A stretch of 64,000 nucleotides of DNA from Lepas anatifera (GCA_034440635.1 JAOTON010000056.1:999501-1063500), one strand, 5' to 3'; shown: positions 22,020 to 34,347, numbered from the stretch's first letter. The notes: generated by a model not told the origin, from the sequence alone. Numbers and translations: made by a program.

Positions 22020-22590
22020 CTAATCGAATTTGAGTTGTCTTCACCATTATATTATCCGATCCCCGAGAGGGGGAGGGGTGGCGTTTAAAACCATTGCAAG
22101 TTTTTCTTTCCATGACCCCAGAAAACTGCAGCGCGAAGCGTCACCGTACTTGGCACACCTTATTCTTAATTGGTGGTAGAGGTTTTCTCAAAATTTAAAG
22201 TTTATGTTCTTTGAGGTCAGGTCACCCACCATACCATAGATATCACAAACAGAGACGCCGAGTACCGCAAGTTGTGATAACGGGGTTTCCGAGATCGATA
22301 ACCTGGGATCAGGTACGGGTCCATGCCTTCTTCAATGGATATATATGGGGAGGATGGGAATTTGCCGAGAAGGGCCCTATTTCTGTAGCAGCGTCTGAGA
22401 ATAACTTTCTGAGAACAACTTCCTTTAGGGTCTTGTTCTTGTTATCGCCCTGAAAGTCATCTGGGAATACTTAGGCAGTTTTTCGGACTTGGGTCAAAAA
22501 CTTCGCAGGAAATTGTGATAGAATAGATATTTCATTTTGATACATTACATTTTGATTACCATTGCGAGTTGATCGCATGCATATCACTGG
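22020..22590 (-). mobile_element. R1-related fragment
   Basis: Read on the plus strand, this matches the order of the minus-oriented R1 copy at 26000-27985. It has a G-rich box, then GCGCGAAGCG..TACTTGGCACACCTTATTCTT, then AGGTCAGGTCACC. It ends with TCATCTGGGAATACTTA..TTGGGTCAAAAACT and GAGTTGATCGCATGCATAT. Similarity is loose and the ends are not defined. Confidence 0.45.
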
Positions 22591-24059
22591 CAGATCTAAG
22601 GGGGAGGGCACAGGGGCTGTGGCCCCCACCAAGGCCTAAAATATTATCTTTTAGCCCCCAAGAGATCCAAACTTTGGCTCTTTTTCTTTAAAATACTATG
22701 GTTTCGCGATTGTGTCTCCATTTGCCCCCCCTCCTCCAAAACGTTGGTTTGGATCCTCCAAAAGCTAATTATATATCTGTCAATGATGTATATCGACTGT
22801 GTTGGGTCAGATTTTTTCATGTTCGGGTTTTTACATTTTTCTTTAGTATGCTCAAGTTGTACAGCATTCGATTCGATGTTAAGAAAGGAATCGAGTAACG
22901 CCTAGAAACGACTTTAACTCACTCCAGTGAAACGCTTAAGTCAAGAAAACATCCTCCAGCCTGCCAAATTCCTTGACCCGTCATGGTCCAATTTTGGCCT
23001 GAGATAAAAGGTAACTAAGTTCGTTTCTCCATAATCATTTATGCACTATCTTCTATCGTTCATGTTTTTTCGCTATTCCGCAAAGGATTGGAGGTCGACG
23101 AAGAGGGGTTGTTAAACTCCCCCTTTCTCCACCGGGGTGAAGGTGAGGCGGGTGTTGAGGTGTATGCCATGCTTTGTAGACTGTTTTTTCCAACCATCCA
23201 GCTCGGTCCCGGTTCGTGCCAAAACTCATAGTGAGGGTGCGTGTCGGCGTGAGAGTGTGTGTCGCACCTGATTAACGGCGCTGTTTTTAGCGGGCGCCGA
23301 CTAGGGTTTAGCGAAGGTGTTTCTGTGCTGCCTGGAACTGGCAGTGGCTATAGAATACAAATGGAATTAAAGTCTGACAATCGGTGTGTTCTTTTTACCT
23401 TTTACTTGTATCTTTGGCGCCTTTCCACGGGCGCGCATTTTGGAAATAGATTGGGGGTGCAAAAATTATAAACAATGTCGATAACAACGAAAAATAAAAG
23501 AGAAGATACGACGTGGTGTGCCTTCTCACAGACATGTTTAACTTAATAAAACAAATAATATGTAAAATAAAAATTAAAATGCAAGGGACAATTCAATACC
23601 ACTTCAACATGTCATTATGGCTGCCCGGGCATCACCCAGAGATATAAATTCACACCCTGCACCTTTCAGTAGTGTTTTTTAGTTGGGCTACAGTTTTACT
23701 GACGAAAGGTGGGAGGGTCTGGCAATTTCTGACGATTTATGACGAAGAGAGGAGGGTCAGTCATTTTTTGACAATTGCATACAAAGGGGGAGGGGTTTGG
23801 AACGCCCCGAAATTTGGCTGAGGTCGTATATGAGCAGACCGCTTGTCTAGGCGGCGGTGCACAGGTCGGTAAGACATACCAATGCTGTCTTGCAATTTAG
23901 GTAGAAAGAAACAGGCATACTCTTAAAAGTCAATAAAATCAAGACAGCCCGTGGTCCTTTGATTTTAATTAATAATTACTTATCCTGATTGTGCAGCCTG
24001 ATGACACTAGATAAGAGTGTCAAAGCGCGTAGCGAAGTAATATACTCGGAAAGTGTAAC
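22591..24059. other. No gene seen; scattered transposon debris
   Basis: A hAT-like phrase CACTGGCAGATCTAAGGGGG is at about 22588, without a matched right end. A box with GGGGTTGTTAAACTCCCC near 23104-23121 resembles the hairpin box of the R1 family. Around 23705-23790 is the TTCTGACRATTTMTGACR repeat also seen near 20830. No exon is supported. Confidence 0.4.
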
Positions 24060-24640
24060 TAAATGAGCTCAGCTAGAATTGGCGCACTGCAAAATGGGAT
24101 AATAGTCCAGTCAAGTTAGCATTTGTATAATGGGAACATGTCATAAAATTCGGACCCCGCCATAAGATACACCATTGTGTTTGCAATTGAAAGGGGCGTA
24201 ACATATTCAAAATCCGCAAAAATCTACCGAGCGGATATTTTATAACAGGGGTGCAAAGTCCACGTGCCAGATAAAAATCAGAAATTTCAAAGTAAGACGT
24301 CGTGGTGTGTCGAGCCTGCAACATCGTCCCAATGGCTATAATTTTTGGGAAGCAGGTACATATGATGCTGGCCAATTCAAGCAACCTTAGCTGGCCGGTG
24401 GCCTACCCTCAGTTTGCACGTGCTGCACGTGCAAATTCAAAATTTTGAAATTTTGTCCTTATTTACATTGCTTCCATTAGCTCTCTTATCGATGTTTATT
24501 GTCGGATTACTGTTTTTGTTTGTCATTTCATTACGCAACATGTGCTTAAGAGACACACAAAAATTGGGTATATAGCTGTAACGGTTTACTGCTGAGAAGC
24601 GTAACTGATGAGACATGTCGGGATCCTTCATTTCGGGGAT
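24060..24640. repeat. Left arm of a 4.8-kb-wide inverted repeat pair
   Basis: This region matches 28320-28890 in inverse orientation. Shared anchors include TTTGCACGTGCTGCACGTGC, CCAAAAATTATAGCCATTGG (as complement), TGTTATAAAATATCCGCTCGG (as complement) and ATCGATAAGAG. Both arms can be read into similar peptides (containing ARGLCTPVIKYPLG), but with stops and differences, so conserved coding is not shown. The boundaries are approximate. Confidence 0.65.
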
Positions 24641-25999
24641 ACTGCATTACTACAAGGGCTTTTGGGCCAGCCAAAGCCATGAAAATATGCATGGGATAGA
24701 AAACGGGATACACATTTCAAGGCAGCATAGAATTGGATGGGATGAGATATGTTTTCCAGGTTTAATTCCGAACTGGATCGGTTTTTGAAACTTTCGAGCT
24801 ATAACGAAATGGAATGGGACGAAACTTCCTTTTAGGGTCATATTCTAGCACAGTATAATGTCCGCCAATATATTGTCGGAACGGACTAACTGGATGAAAT
24901 TTTGTGGATTCTAACATTTGGCGTATGTTGACAGTGCAAGTATATAAAACTTCATATTTTATTCGCTGTAAGTGATGGAGCTTTGCTTTTCCGCGGGGTT
25001 GTCATCGTGACTCACGTTGTTTCATGGACTCTTCTTGAATTTGTTACTCATGTGCAGATTTAATAGTTTTCATTAAACGACTTTCTTGATACTTTTTCGT
25101 CTGTAGAATCATGGACCCGCCGCTGGGGGACGGAAAGGGCCTTGATGGGTAAAAAGAGCCCTGCTTTTTACATAATCGTGTCCTCAGGGGGCCCTAAGGC
25201 CCTCAGGGGAGCCTTCCCTGCCCCCCCTTGGCTACGCCCCTGGAGGACGGAGTATGTGTTGTCCCTCCCCGCCCACCACTTTTCACGCAGGGTTCCATCA
25301 CGTTGTCCCGAGCACTAAATCGTAGGGAATAACAAAGAGCGAGCCTCCTGCAAACACACCAATTACAACTACAAATTCGGTCTGATACATAACTGTGGGT
25401 ACAGACGCCCAATTTGGTGGTCTCTCAGGGGGCCCTTCACTGGCTCACGGATCTCGAGGTCAAGTCAGAAACCTTCTGCAAAATATATTGTCAGTGAAAA
25501 TATACTTTTCTGACGCATAGTCGTGACGGGAAGCCGTGGCGCTGCCCCTGGTCTCTAGTAACCCTCTACAAAGGAGATCCAAAGGGACAGAGGTCAAATT
25601 ATGACTCAACCGATCTCACAAATGCCGCGAATAGAACTATGAGTACTTCAACCAATCTCACAAATGCCGCGAATAGAACTATCAGTACTCATTGATCAGA
25701 AAATATTTTGTGAGAGTAGAAGGTGTAGGACCCGAGCTGAGCCCCCAGGTTCTCTCGATTTCCAAATGAGGGGGTCCTGATCCCCCAGCTCCACCCATGT
25801 GAATGAGCTTTTTAAGAGCTTTGCAAATGTAGAAGGTGCCGAGATCAGCAGTCATTACTGCGTAATATGTCTGCGAAAGTGTGTGTTATGGTTTTCCAGT
25901 AAAGTTTTTTTACAGTGGTCCGCAAGGTTGTGAGTGCCGATTTTGATGTATTTTTAATCATATTTGTGGTGCTTTGTCCGTTTTGCGGGGTATAGTGTG
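24641..25999. other. No gene seen; hAT terminus remnant
   Basis: A hAT-type right terminus CTTGGCTACGCCCCTG ends at about 25242, preceded by G/C-rich sequence. No left partner with an 8-bp TSD was found. At 25605-25690 the phrase CAATCTCACAAATGCCGCG and its surroundings are tandemly duplicated (period about 47 bp). No coding exon is supported. Confidence 0.4.
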
Positions 26000-27985
26000 A
26001 CGAGTCGTTGGCTTTAGTAAAAATATATCCAACTACGATATCAAAATTTTGTTCACACATTCATACTTTAATCCTCGCCCCGGTGGGGGGTGTTTGAACA
26101 CCCCCTCGGGTTTTACCGGCGGCACGAAAAAACGGCGGCGCGAAGTACTTGGCATACGTTATCCTTGATCAATTCCACAATTTTCCCCAAAATCTTAAGG
26201 TCGGGTCATTAGGGTCGTTAAAAAAAACATTTTTTTACCTTTCAGACTCAAATCCACTTTTTCCCCTTTATATATTCAATTCCTATTTCAATGAGCCACA
26301 TTCCAAGCATCTACGACAACGGGAAAGATCGCCTCAAAACGGTTAAAGATTTCATGTTTCAGGCGCGATTGGCCGCCCGGCGTTGCAGTCTCCCGTTGTT
26401 AAATTGGGATGAAAGGGGTGCATAACCTACCGGTAAAGACAGCGTGGCATGTGCGTGCGTATAAGAGCGGTAGATGGGATTTATCATGCAGGCATTTACT
26501 TGTCAGATGTATTTGCAGCGCAAAAATACCTGAAATTAAATGGTTCAGCATCCTAGTTCTCTAAATCCCGACAGAATGTGTTGAACGATCCCACAGCGTG
26601 GTGTGAAGCTGGTGGAAGATTTCGAGAGCCATCCAAAGGGTAAAAATATGCAGCAGGGTCTTCTTCTAGCAGTATCAGAGCTCTTAAATAGTTCACAGGA
26701 GAAGAGGGAGAAGCACCTGCCCCAACGACGTTCTCCAACGAATGTTACCAGAAAAATGTTCGCCTCCGGAAGGTATTCCTGTTCTGTCGGGATTTAGAGT
26801 ACTAGGGTGCTGAACCATTTAATTCCAGGTCTTTTTTGGAATAACATGTATTTGAATTGCGCTGCAAATAGATCTGACAAGTAAATTCCTGCATGTTAAA
26901 TCCCAGCTACCGCTCTTATACGCACGCACATGCCACGCTGTCTTTACTGGAAGGTTATGCACCCCTTTCATCCCAATTTAATAAGGGGAGACTGCAACGC
27001 CGGGCGGCCAATTGCGCATGAAACATGAAATATTTAACCGTTTTGAGGCGATCTTTCCCGTTGTCGTAGATGCTTGGAATGTGTCTCATTGAAATCAGAG
27101 TTGAATATATAATGGGAAAAAGTGGGTTTGAGTCTGAAAAGTAAAAAAAGTTTTTTGAACGACCTTATTGTCATCTCAGGTCAGGTCACCAGTGCAGGTT
27201 AAGTGACTTATCCTAAAAAATGTTTAAGGTGTCATAAGTAAGAAAAGGACGAATCTATCGGATTGAAACTGATACCACATAATGGGCCTACCGAGTACTA
27301 CAACATATATTCCGGGTTTTTTTCATATCGATGACCTAAGGTCAGGTACGGAGCATGACCTCTCCGTTGGAAATGCACGGGAAAAAAGAAATTGGGCTGT
27401 ATTTGTGTAGGTAAAGCTGATAATACCTTCATATTCACTAATTCGTAGTATCCTGGGCTCCTTTCTAGGTTCCTGTTGCAACGTTTCACCTCTGACCTCT
27501 GAGAGGTCATCTGGGCTACTTAAGCATATTTTCAGAATTGGGTCAATAACTGTGCGGGAAATGACGATAAAACTTTTATCTTGATACCATTACGTTGAAA
27601 TTGCTACTATGAGTCGATTGATGTGCATATTGACTATGCTAGAATAGATAGTGACCTTGACCTGACTGATGTGTGACCTAATGTGTGTGATCAATGGTCG
27701 GGAATTATTGTCACCAGTTGAAAAAAATAAATCAAAGTCAACCGACTTCTAATTTTACAGCCCCAAAAATGTGTCCGTGATTTACACTATCCACCAAAAG
27801 GTCCCAACCCTAATTGACAGCAATTTGATGAATTTCTCGTGAAATTCTTTTAAGTTTGTAATTTTGAAGTAATGTTTTCGTCATTACTTTTTCAAATACT
27901 AACACTTCTATTTCAAATTTCAAATTGAAGTAAATCGTTACCAAGAATCCTTGGTACCACAATCGAGATCACGAGAAGGTATCCT
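26000..27985 (-). mobile_element. R1 hAT family, truncated copy, interrupted by a palindrome
   Basis: Sequence at 26010-26211 and 27165-27985 is the inverse of 18236-19620 of the R1 element. Shared features are TTTTGTTCACACAT, the GGGGTGTTTGAACACCCCC hairpin, CTTGGCATACGTTATCCTTGATCAATT, GACCTAAGGTCAGGTACGGAGCATGACC, CCTGGGCTCCTTTCTAGGTTCCTGTTGCAAC and GAGATCACGAGAAG. The terminal CAGAGATGGCC ends are missing on both sides. The 953-bp palindrome sits inside it. Confidence 0.7.
26212..27164. mobile_element. 953-bp palindromic (foldback) element
   Basis: The left arm 26212-26576 and right arm 26782-27164 are long imperfect inverted repeats. For example GCGATTGGCCGCCCGGCG on the left pairs with CGCCGGGCGGCCAATTGCG on the right, and ACGCACGCACATGCCACGC is shared as complement. 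They surround a unique 205-bp spacer. The ends are GGGTCGTT and AACGACC, and TTA flanks both sides, so a 3-bp TSD is possible. It lies within an R1 copy, so it inserted later. No transposase is present. Transcripts would fold into a long hairpin. Confidence 0.78.
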
Positions 27986-28319
27986 CCCTCACACCGTGAG
28001 ACTCCAACTGCCTCGAACCGGACCACACCGGCACGTCAAATTCTACTATTTACTGTTATAAAATAATAATCCAGGGCTTAAGAATCTCGGGATTTTAGGG
28101 CGCTTCAACTGCCAGAACTATATAGCGAACTTATCAATCCCCACCCTGAAGGTACCTTAAGAAATATATCGTCACATTGAAGCGATCATTACAGTAAGCC
28201 CAGGGACCTGCTGGCCTAGTGGTTCTTATTTCATTTGAAACCACCTCAGAAAGAGACACGTGAAGAATAAGCAACCAACTCACGTAATTATGCAGCCGGA
28301 TTAAACGTTTTCAAGGCTT

Positions 28320-28890
28320 AATTGGCCTCAAAATGGATGCTGCATGCGCAATCCATAAAGCGAAGGATCCCGACATGTCCCAGCAAATACGCTCTTCAGC
28401 AGCAAACCGTTACAGTTAGAGACCTAATTTTGTGTGTGCCTCTTCAAAACATATTGCATAATGACATAACAAACAAACAAAGTAATCTGACAATAGACAT
28501 CGATAAGAGAACTAACGAAAGCAATGTAAATAAAGACAACATTGCAAAATTTTGACTTTGCACGTGCAGCACGTGCAAACTGAGGGTAAGCCACCGGCCG
28601 GCAAAAGTTTTATGAATTGCCCAGTATCATATGTACCTACTTCCCAAAAATTATAGCCATTGGGACGGTGTTGCAGGCTCGACACACCACAATGTTATAC
28701 TTTGAAACATCTGGTTTTTCTCTGGCACGTGGACTTTGCACCCCTGTTATAAAATATCCGCTCGGTAAATTTTTGCGGATTTTGGATATGTTACGCCCCT
28801 ATCAATTGCGAACACAATTGTGTATATTATGGGGGGCTAGAATTTTATGACATGTAAATCCTAATTTGACTGGACTATAAGTGAAGCTAT
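28320..28890. repeat. Right arm of the inverted repeat pair
   Basis: This is the inverted counterpart of 24060-24640. It contains the palindrome TTTGCACGTGCAGCACGTGC at about 28556-28578, with two CACGTG E-box cores. Short open frames here parallel those of the other arm but are not intact. Confidence 0.65.
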
Positions 28891-30234
28891 GAGAATAAAC
28901 GTTTGACCACTAGAAATCAGTGACAAAAATATGCAGAAAACAAATATGCTCTTGCTTTTAACAAGATATATATATATATAAGGTTTTAGGTAATACATAT
29001 AACTATCTTGTCTGAAACCTGTCAATCTAGAATAGGATCTGTTTAAGTAAACGGATAAAAGACAATAATACTTATTTACCGTGACTTTCCTAGATGTTAT
29101 CAGGATTCATGATTGCCGCTCAAGCATATCGGTCCAGTGGATGCACATTATTTAAAGTTCTCGAGATTTTCTCTGGCTTTGGGGGTTTACTTTTAAACTA
29201 GTGCAGATCTGAAAAAAATCACTGTACGTATGTAATTGTATGTACATACATGGCCAGGGCTCTTCAGCGACATTTTCCGAGACAATGCGTGTGTTTAAAA
29301 ACAGCGAATGCTGAGTGCGCTTTGCCAAGTCTGGACTTTATATCGCCCATAGCCAACCAGAAATCCGACCGCCAATGGGGGTCTGAAATCACCAATTTGG
29401 CGGAAGATATCACTTGAAAACACTGTTCAAAGGCTGGTGTCTAGGACGGGCTGGTCGGGGGTTCCATATAAGCTTTTCCACCTACAAAAAATGAGGGGCC
29501 TGATAATCTTCAACCTGCTGCTTCCAAGAAACTGTCCCCTTTTGAACCAAAACTCTTCTGATTCGGACTCGCTGCCCTCCACATGGGATGGTTGCAAAAT
29601 TTACCGTTTCGTTCCAAATTTGGCTGAAATCTGGAAGTTTTTAATCGAGATTGGGGAGAAAATCCCCCTCCACTTCCATATACACAGGCATATATGTGGC
29701 GCGAGCGTGAAATATGTTGCACAATGAAGTCTGGGGCTCCTTACAATATCACATACAAACTGACGCTTGTAAATTGTTGAATAACACTTGTATTAAGATA
29801 TACTTTAGGTATAAAAGTACTTAATTTCCATCTTATTTGAATGTAAATTAACATATCTAAAATATGATTAATGATGTGGCGCAATCATTCCGTATTCCAC
29901 ACAAGTTCGCATCTTCCTGCACAACAGATGACAGATCGATTTGTTTACCATTATCCAGATACAGTAAAAGTGAAGGCTCCCAACTAGCTTTCCATTTACC
30001 TCCCCCATCCCCACCCCCAATCATTGGGGCTTATCGACGCAGTAAGTCGTCAATTATTTCCCTGTTGGAAAAGGTTTCTCCGGAGACAGATTGCTCTTGG
30101 CCCAGGAAATCAGCCGAGCCTTGAACCCGAGTCGGCCGCCTGGAAAGCAGAGGGGGTGACCATTACGCCACCGTTTATTTCAGATTTTGTCCCAGTTTTT
30201 TCGTAAAAGGTATGCTGGAGACCGATATAGAATA
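28891..30234. other. No gene seen
   Basis: An AT-rich stretch with a (TA)n run at about 28967-28981. A pyrimidine-rich phrase with CCTCCCCCATCCCCACCCCC lies at about 30000-30019. No exon with convincing coding sequence was found. Confidence 0.4.
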
Positions 30235-30345
30235 TTACCAATGACACACTAAATACCATATATATGTTACTATACATATACATACCAATACCATAGACAC
30301 AATGGCCCTGCCGTCCAGCTTGGGTTTTCGGTTCAACGAAAACAT
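30235..30345 (-). CDS. Possible first exon of a type II membrane protein
   Basis: From the Met at 30345 the frame encodes about 36 residues. A short basic start (MFSLNRKPKLDGR) is followed by a hydrophobic segment (AIVSMVLVCICIVTYIWYL), which is the layout of a type II Golgi enzyme anchor. The minus strand has a possible donor, TTG|GTAATA, just before the stop. I cannot name a family and no downstream exon was found. It could be chance. Confidence 0.25.
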   Translation of the reverse strand: MFSLNRKPKLDGRAIVSMVLVCICIVTYIWYLVCHW

Positions 30346-31159
30346 TTTGCGTAACACACCAGCAAAGATAATAATTACAACAAAATAACTACACTCTCCT
30401 TTACAAAGAGATGCTGCAAAAAGCTCCCAACGTCTAAATAATCCAGATAAACGATGAGAGTGATTTAAATTCACCGTTGAAACTTGCAATTCTTGTTGAT
30501 AAAATGTTCCACTCTGCGTGTAGTGACAGTAGTTCCGAATATTGCAATATTCCTGCGGCATTTTAGTTACGACTAGCAATATGTAGCTGCTGTGATGACC
30601 AAATGCATGCGACTATTGCTGGCTATTTATTCTGAGCCACAACGTTCTTCCAGTCCTACAAATTGGAGCAAACGCTGGTGTTGGGGGATTCCAGCGATAC
30701 AATTTAGGCCATAATAGTCATAGGGCTCCGAAAGTGACCAACGTTTTGATAAAGGGAATTTTTTTCTGAAATTTCAGCACAGCAACAATTTTCTTAACAC
30801 CTACACTGGAGAAGGCACTGACACTAAAGCAGAACGTAATGGTCCTGATAGGCCCCCTGGGATCTAAGAAAAACAAGGGGCATAGAAAAACGCAAGTTGT
30901 GGGCAGCTCGGCACTAATGGTCGTCTCTATAATAGAAAACTTTCCTTGAACTAGGTCAAGATATTCAAGGTCAAACGAGATAATTAATGTCAAATATTGA
31001 CCGTGCTGGGCACCTTTTAGGAAATGCTGTAATTATTCGGGACAAAGTTTGGAATAGACTAAAAGCGGACTTAAACCATAAAGGGAAGATCTCACAAATA
31101 TTTCCTGAGATTTTCGGGTCTAAGTCAGTGAAAGTCGTTGACCTATGGTACATTTAGAA
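30346..31159. other. No gene seen
   Basis: Weak frames only. The stretch is AT-rich with no recognised repeat. Confidence 0.4.
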
Positions 31160-31184
31160 TATGGTATAGCAGCCGTTGGACGGG

Positions 31185-31450
31185 AAATGAGGATTGACCC
31201 TGCCTCATGACATTTAACCTTGAGATTTGACCTTGACCTTCATTGTGTTACCTTCTAATTTGTATGTTACCTTACGTCCTTACTTGACCTTACTAGTTAC
31301 CCTAACTATGACATCCTAGCCTAATATACGTCATACACACTTGACCGAAAGAACTGGATCCAATGGTCTTGAGAATGCTGGTCTGACCTTGACCTATGAT
31401 CTTTGACCTTGGCTTGACTTTCATGTGAGGTGACCTTGACATATTATCTC
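31185..31450. repeat. Cluster of TGACCT half-site motifs
   Basis: Many TTGACCTTGACC-type direct repeats of the TGACCT (AGGTCA) hexamer occur within about 260 bp, at irregular spacing. Similar clusters lie at 41270-41350, 50280-50470 and inside the R1 elements. They look like decayed transposon interiors, and a regulatory role is unproven. Confidence 0.5.
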
Positions 31451-31910
31451 TTCTATATGGTGTTATGACGTCACCACTCGGTCTCCAATGCAGACGAAAC
31501 GGTGCCACCGCGGCATTGTAGCGATTTCACAACCTCAACTAAAACGATAGATAGGCTACAGTCTTTTTAAACAACAGCAAGTGGCATTGAACCTACAGAC
31601 GCGAGGAGAATTCCATGTAACATTAAGCGACAGGAGAAACAAACAACAGGAGCATGGATGACAGGTCTGCACAAGCGCCAAGTCATTGGTGTGCCAGTTC
31701 TTGAAGGACAGAAATATCACTGCCACGGCGGTGGGGTGGGGGGGGTGAGGGGGTACCGAGGGTTTGGCACAGAAATGGCACAAACTGGTTTATTTGGATT
31801 CTGTGTAGAAAAGATAACGATAGATTCCAGCGAAAATATATCAACACAACTGTGTGTTGCATAACGGTAATAAGACGGCCATGAACGTACTCGGACCAAA
31901 TTATCAAGGC

Positions 31911-31914
<4 letters not shown>

Positions 31915-31950
<36 letters not shown>
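31915..31950. repeat. (GA)n microsatellite
   Basis: This is an uninterrupted GA dinucleotide run of about 36 bp. Confidence 0.95.
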
Positions 31951-31953
<3 letters not shown>

Positions 31954-32081
31954 ACCCAACCTTTATCTTTGGGTGGATGTATTTTGTCAATTCGTGAAAC
32001 TTCCTCAGTTCCTCCTCTCCATACGCCTACATATCCCATATCTCATTAACAAATCTGTAGAGCACTTTTAATTTGTTAATA

Positions 32082-32163
32082 CATAGGCGAGGGGCTGCCC
32101 GAGGTACTGGCGGGTGAGGCTTGAGCCCCTATCCCCCCAAATGAATTCCTGGGTCCGCCACTG
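32082..32163. mobile_element. hAT MITE remnant
   Basis: The ends CATAGGCGAGGGG and, complemented, CAGTGGCGGACCCAGG are inverted repeats like those at 12398 and 43437. The interior is 82 bp in total and contains GAGCCCCTATCCCCCC. No 8-bp TSD is detectable. Confidence 0.45.
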
Positions 32164-32784
32164 CTTCCCTACCCCGTCACGTGTGCCGTATCGTACTTTT
32201 GAACAAAGAGGCTCGCTTCATTGACGTGAAAGTTATTGTCCTCTGGTGCTAACGCTATCGCCTCCAGCACAGCATTGGTAGGCACGGTCAGGTTGTCCCT
32301 TTGGTCTCGTGCTGACTTGCATGCTGCGATTCCTTCCCTCCTGGGAGCACTGTGGAATACTTTCCTCACATATATGTAGAACATGAGAGGCTTATATTGA
32401 TGCACAGCTGGGAGCTGTAGGATGCCCGCTAGCTTAATGAGAAAGTATTGGGTGTCCCTAATGAGTGTGTTCTGTCCTTTTACATGTGTCAGTAGCTGCG
32501 ATACATGTGTAGTAGTCAGTAGTTTTACATGTGTCAGTAGCTATTATTCTGCGATGACGTTAACTCTCTCTGTAGCGTGGCCCCGTGCGCCTATGATAGC
32601 TCCAATCAGTGCCCCTTCCTTGTGTAATTTCGGGTCGCCTTGCATCCCTTTCGGTCGTGGGTTGGGCTGGTTCAAGTATTGCGTCATTTTTTAACTTGCG
32701 TATATATCGGTGTCTCCCTACTTTCCTCTTTCTTACTCGTGCTATCCCCCTTCAGTCGACCTATACACCTTATTGTTGCTGGTT
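32164..32784. other. No gene seen
   Basis: A small local duplication of TACATGTGTCAGTAGC is at about 32481 and 32525. No coding exon is supported. Confidence 0.4.
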
Positions 32785-33005
32785 TCTAGGGCACGACTGC
32801 CCAGGCTACCGCAGCCGCAGAAGCAGCAGCAGTAGCAGCAGCTGGGGCACGACCAGCCTGGCTACAGCAGCCGCGGCAGCTGGGGCACGACCGCCCTGGC
32901 TACAGCAGCAGCAGAGGCAGTAGCAGTAGTAGCAGCGGGGGCACGACCGCCCTGGCCATGGCAGCAGCAGCAGAAGCTGAGGCACCACTGCTCTGGTGGC
33001 GGCGG
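32785..33005. repeat. Minisatellite, about 50-bp units with CAG/GCAGC runs
   Basis: Four units share GGGGCACGACC(A/G)CCCTGGCTACAGCAGC and are separated by variable GCAGCAGCAG stretches. Open frames through it on both strands are low-complexity artefacts of the repeat. Confidence 0.8.
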
Positions 33006-33294
33006 CAAGCAGTCCGCGGAGGCGTCTGTCATCACCGAATAACAGAAAGTGGTTAGGATTATGGCGGAGAAACGGACGCGGTGGAAGGTGATTCCAGGAT
33101 TGTCTAGCCTCCGAAATGTGTTTTGATCTGTTTTTGTGCAGGGTGCTACATTGTATTCTTTTGGGTGCTGATGAAAGGTAACTAGTAATTTCTTTAAGTA
33201 AAGCGGATTTATTCAGTCCGATCTTAATACCATTCTCAGCGTCAAGCCCAGTTGTATTGAGCAAAGCCTCGTTACCAGGACTAGGCACATATTA

Positions 33295-34347
33295 CACTGT
33301 AAAAAATGAGTGTACGTTTTGTATAGTGGAATGATGTGCGAATTTTATCCGGATAAGAAACGGTTCATTCTGCTATCCTCATACTTGAATGCGAAGACGA
33401 ATCCTTGGAGTAGGTAACGGACCTCCAGAATGAAAAAAATGGATTCTGATATCCGGATACTTCATTATCCATCTAAACACCCGGATTATGATGAGGCGGA
33501 TAGTGGAATCTGATTTGTATCCGATACTAAAAAGCAGAACGTGTTCAACTATCCGGATATCGGCCATATCCGGATGAAATGCACATCATTCCAGATACGC
33601 CGTGTATCGGTATTTAATATCCGGATACAGGCGGATATTGAACCTGGATTTCGTATCCGAAACAAAATGCGGAAAACCCGTGTATTTTAATATCCGGATA
33701 CCATGCATTATTCGGGTGAATTTTCAACGCACAGAGTTCAAACGTTCGGACACGTCACAGCGAAAGAGTGGACTCTATACGAGTTGAGTAATAATTTTAC
33801 TTCATGAATTACGCAGGTATTATGGGCGCGGGTGTCACCTCAGGGCCCATGGTAGCCCTGACTGTTGATGCCCCTTAATTAAACTAAGTTTCTTCTCCCC
33901 TTCCTCCTCAATCTTCTCTAGCATCATTGGTACTATTAATTTCTCTTACCAACGATCACTCTTACCTGACACCACGAAGGAAGTTGCGACGATCAGAATA
34001 CAATATGGCGGTCGTGGCGGGCGTCGGTGAACAAAAAATGGCGGGAAAACGAATGACAGGGGGTTTTCAAATGATAACAAGATACATTTGAAAACCACAT
34101 CCCATAATATACGCCTGGCAGTATACGGTTTATATTGTGCCAGTAGGCGGATTTCGAAATGAACGTATAGCTAAATACGTTTGAACACATAATTCATAAC
34201 ATACTCCTAGCAGCATACAGAGAGTATTCTCTTATCCATGGTGGGAATTATTTCCGAAGGAAAACTCACTCCGGAATACGATTATAATTATTTTATACGG
34301 AAATGGCTGATAGCAAAATGCGATGCAATGCATCATTTTTTACAGTG
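33295..34347. mobile_element. Tc1/mariner-like nonautonomous element (1053 bp)
   Basis: A perfect 15-bp inverted repeat CACTGTAAAAAATGA bounds the stretch and is flanked by TA on each side (33293-33294 and 34348-34349), the Tc1/mariner target duplication. No transposase is encoded. Inside are many TATCCGGATA palindromes, a second inverted repeat (33327-33593), and a tandemly repeated block with CATAATATACGCCTGGCAG and CATAACATACTCCTAGCAG. Confidence 0.7.
33327..33593. repeat. Inner inverted repeat with TATCCGGATA cluster
   Basis: TGGAATGATGTGC at 33327-33339 is inverted at 33581-33593. The similarity continues inward as an ATCCGGATA palindrome on each side. At least six ATCCGGATA copies occur between 33345 and 33700, some just outside this pair. 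This may be a MITE inserted within the larger element. Confidence 0.6.

Noticed and set aside
25200..25245. Complete hAT element ending at CTTGGCTACGCCCCTG
   Set aside because: No matching left terminus with an identical octamer was found nearby, so only a remnant terminus is noted.
32806..33288. 160-codon minus frame with leucine- and alanine-rich end
   Set aside because: Its C-terminal half is the GCAGC minisatellite and the rest has no recognisable feature.
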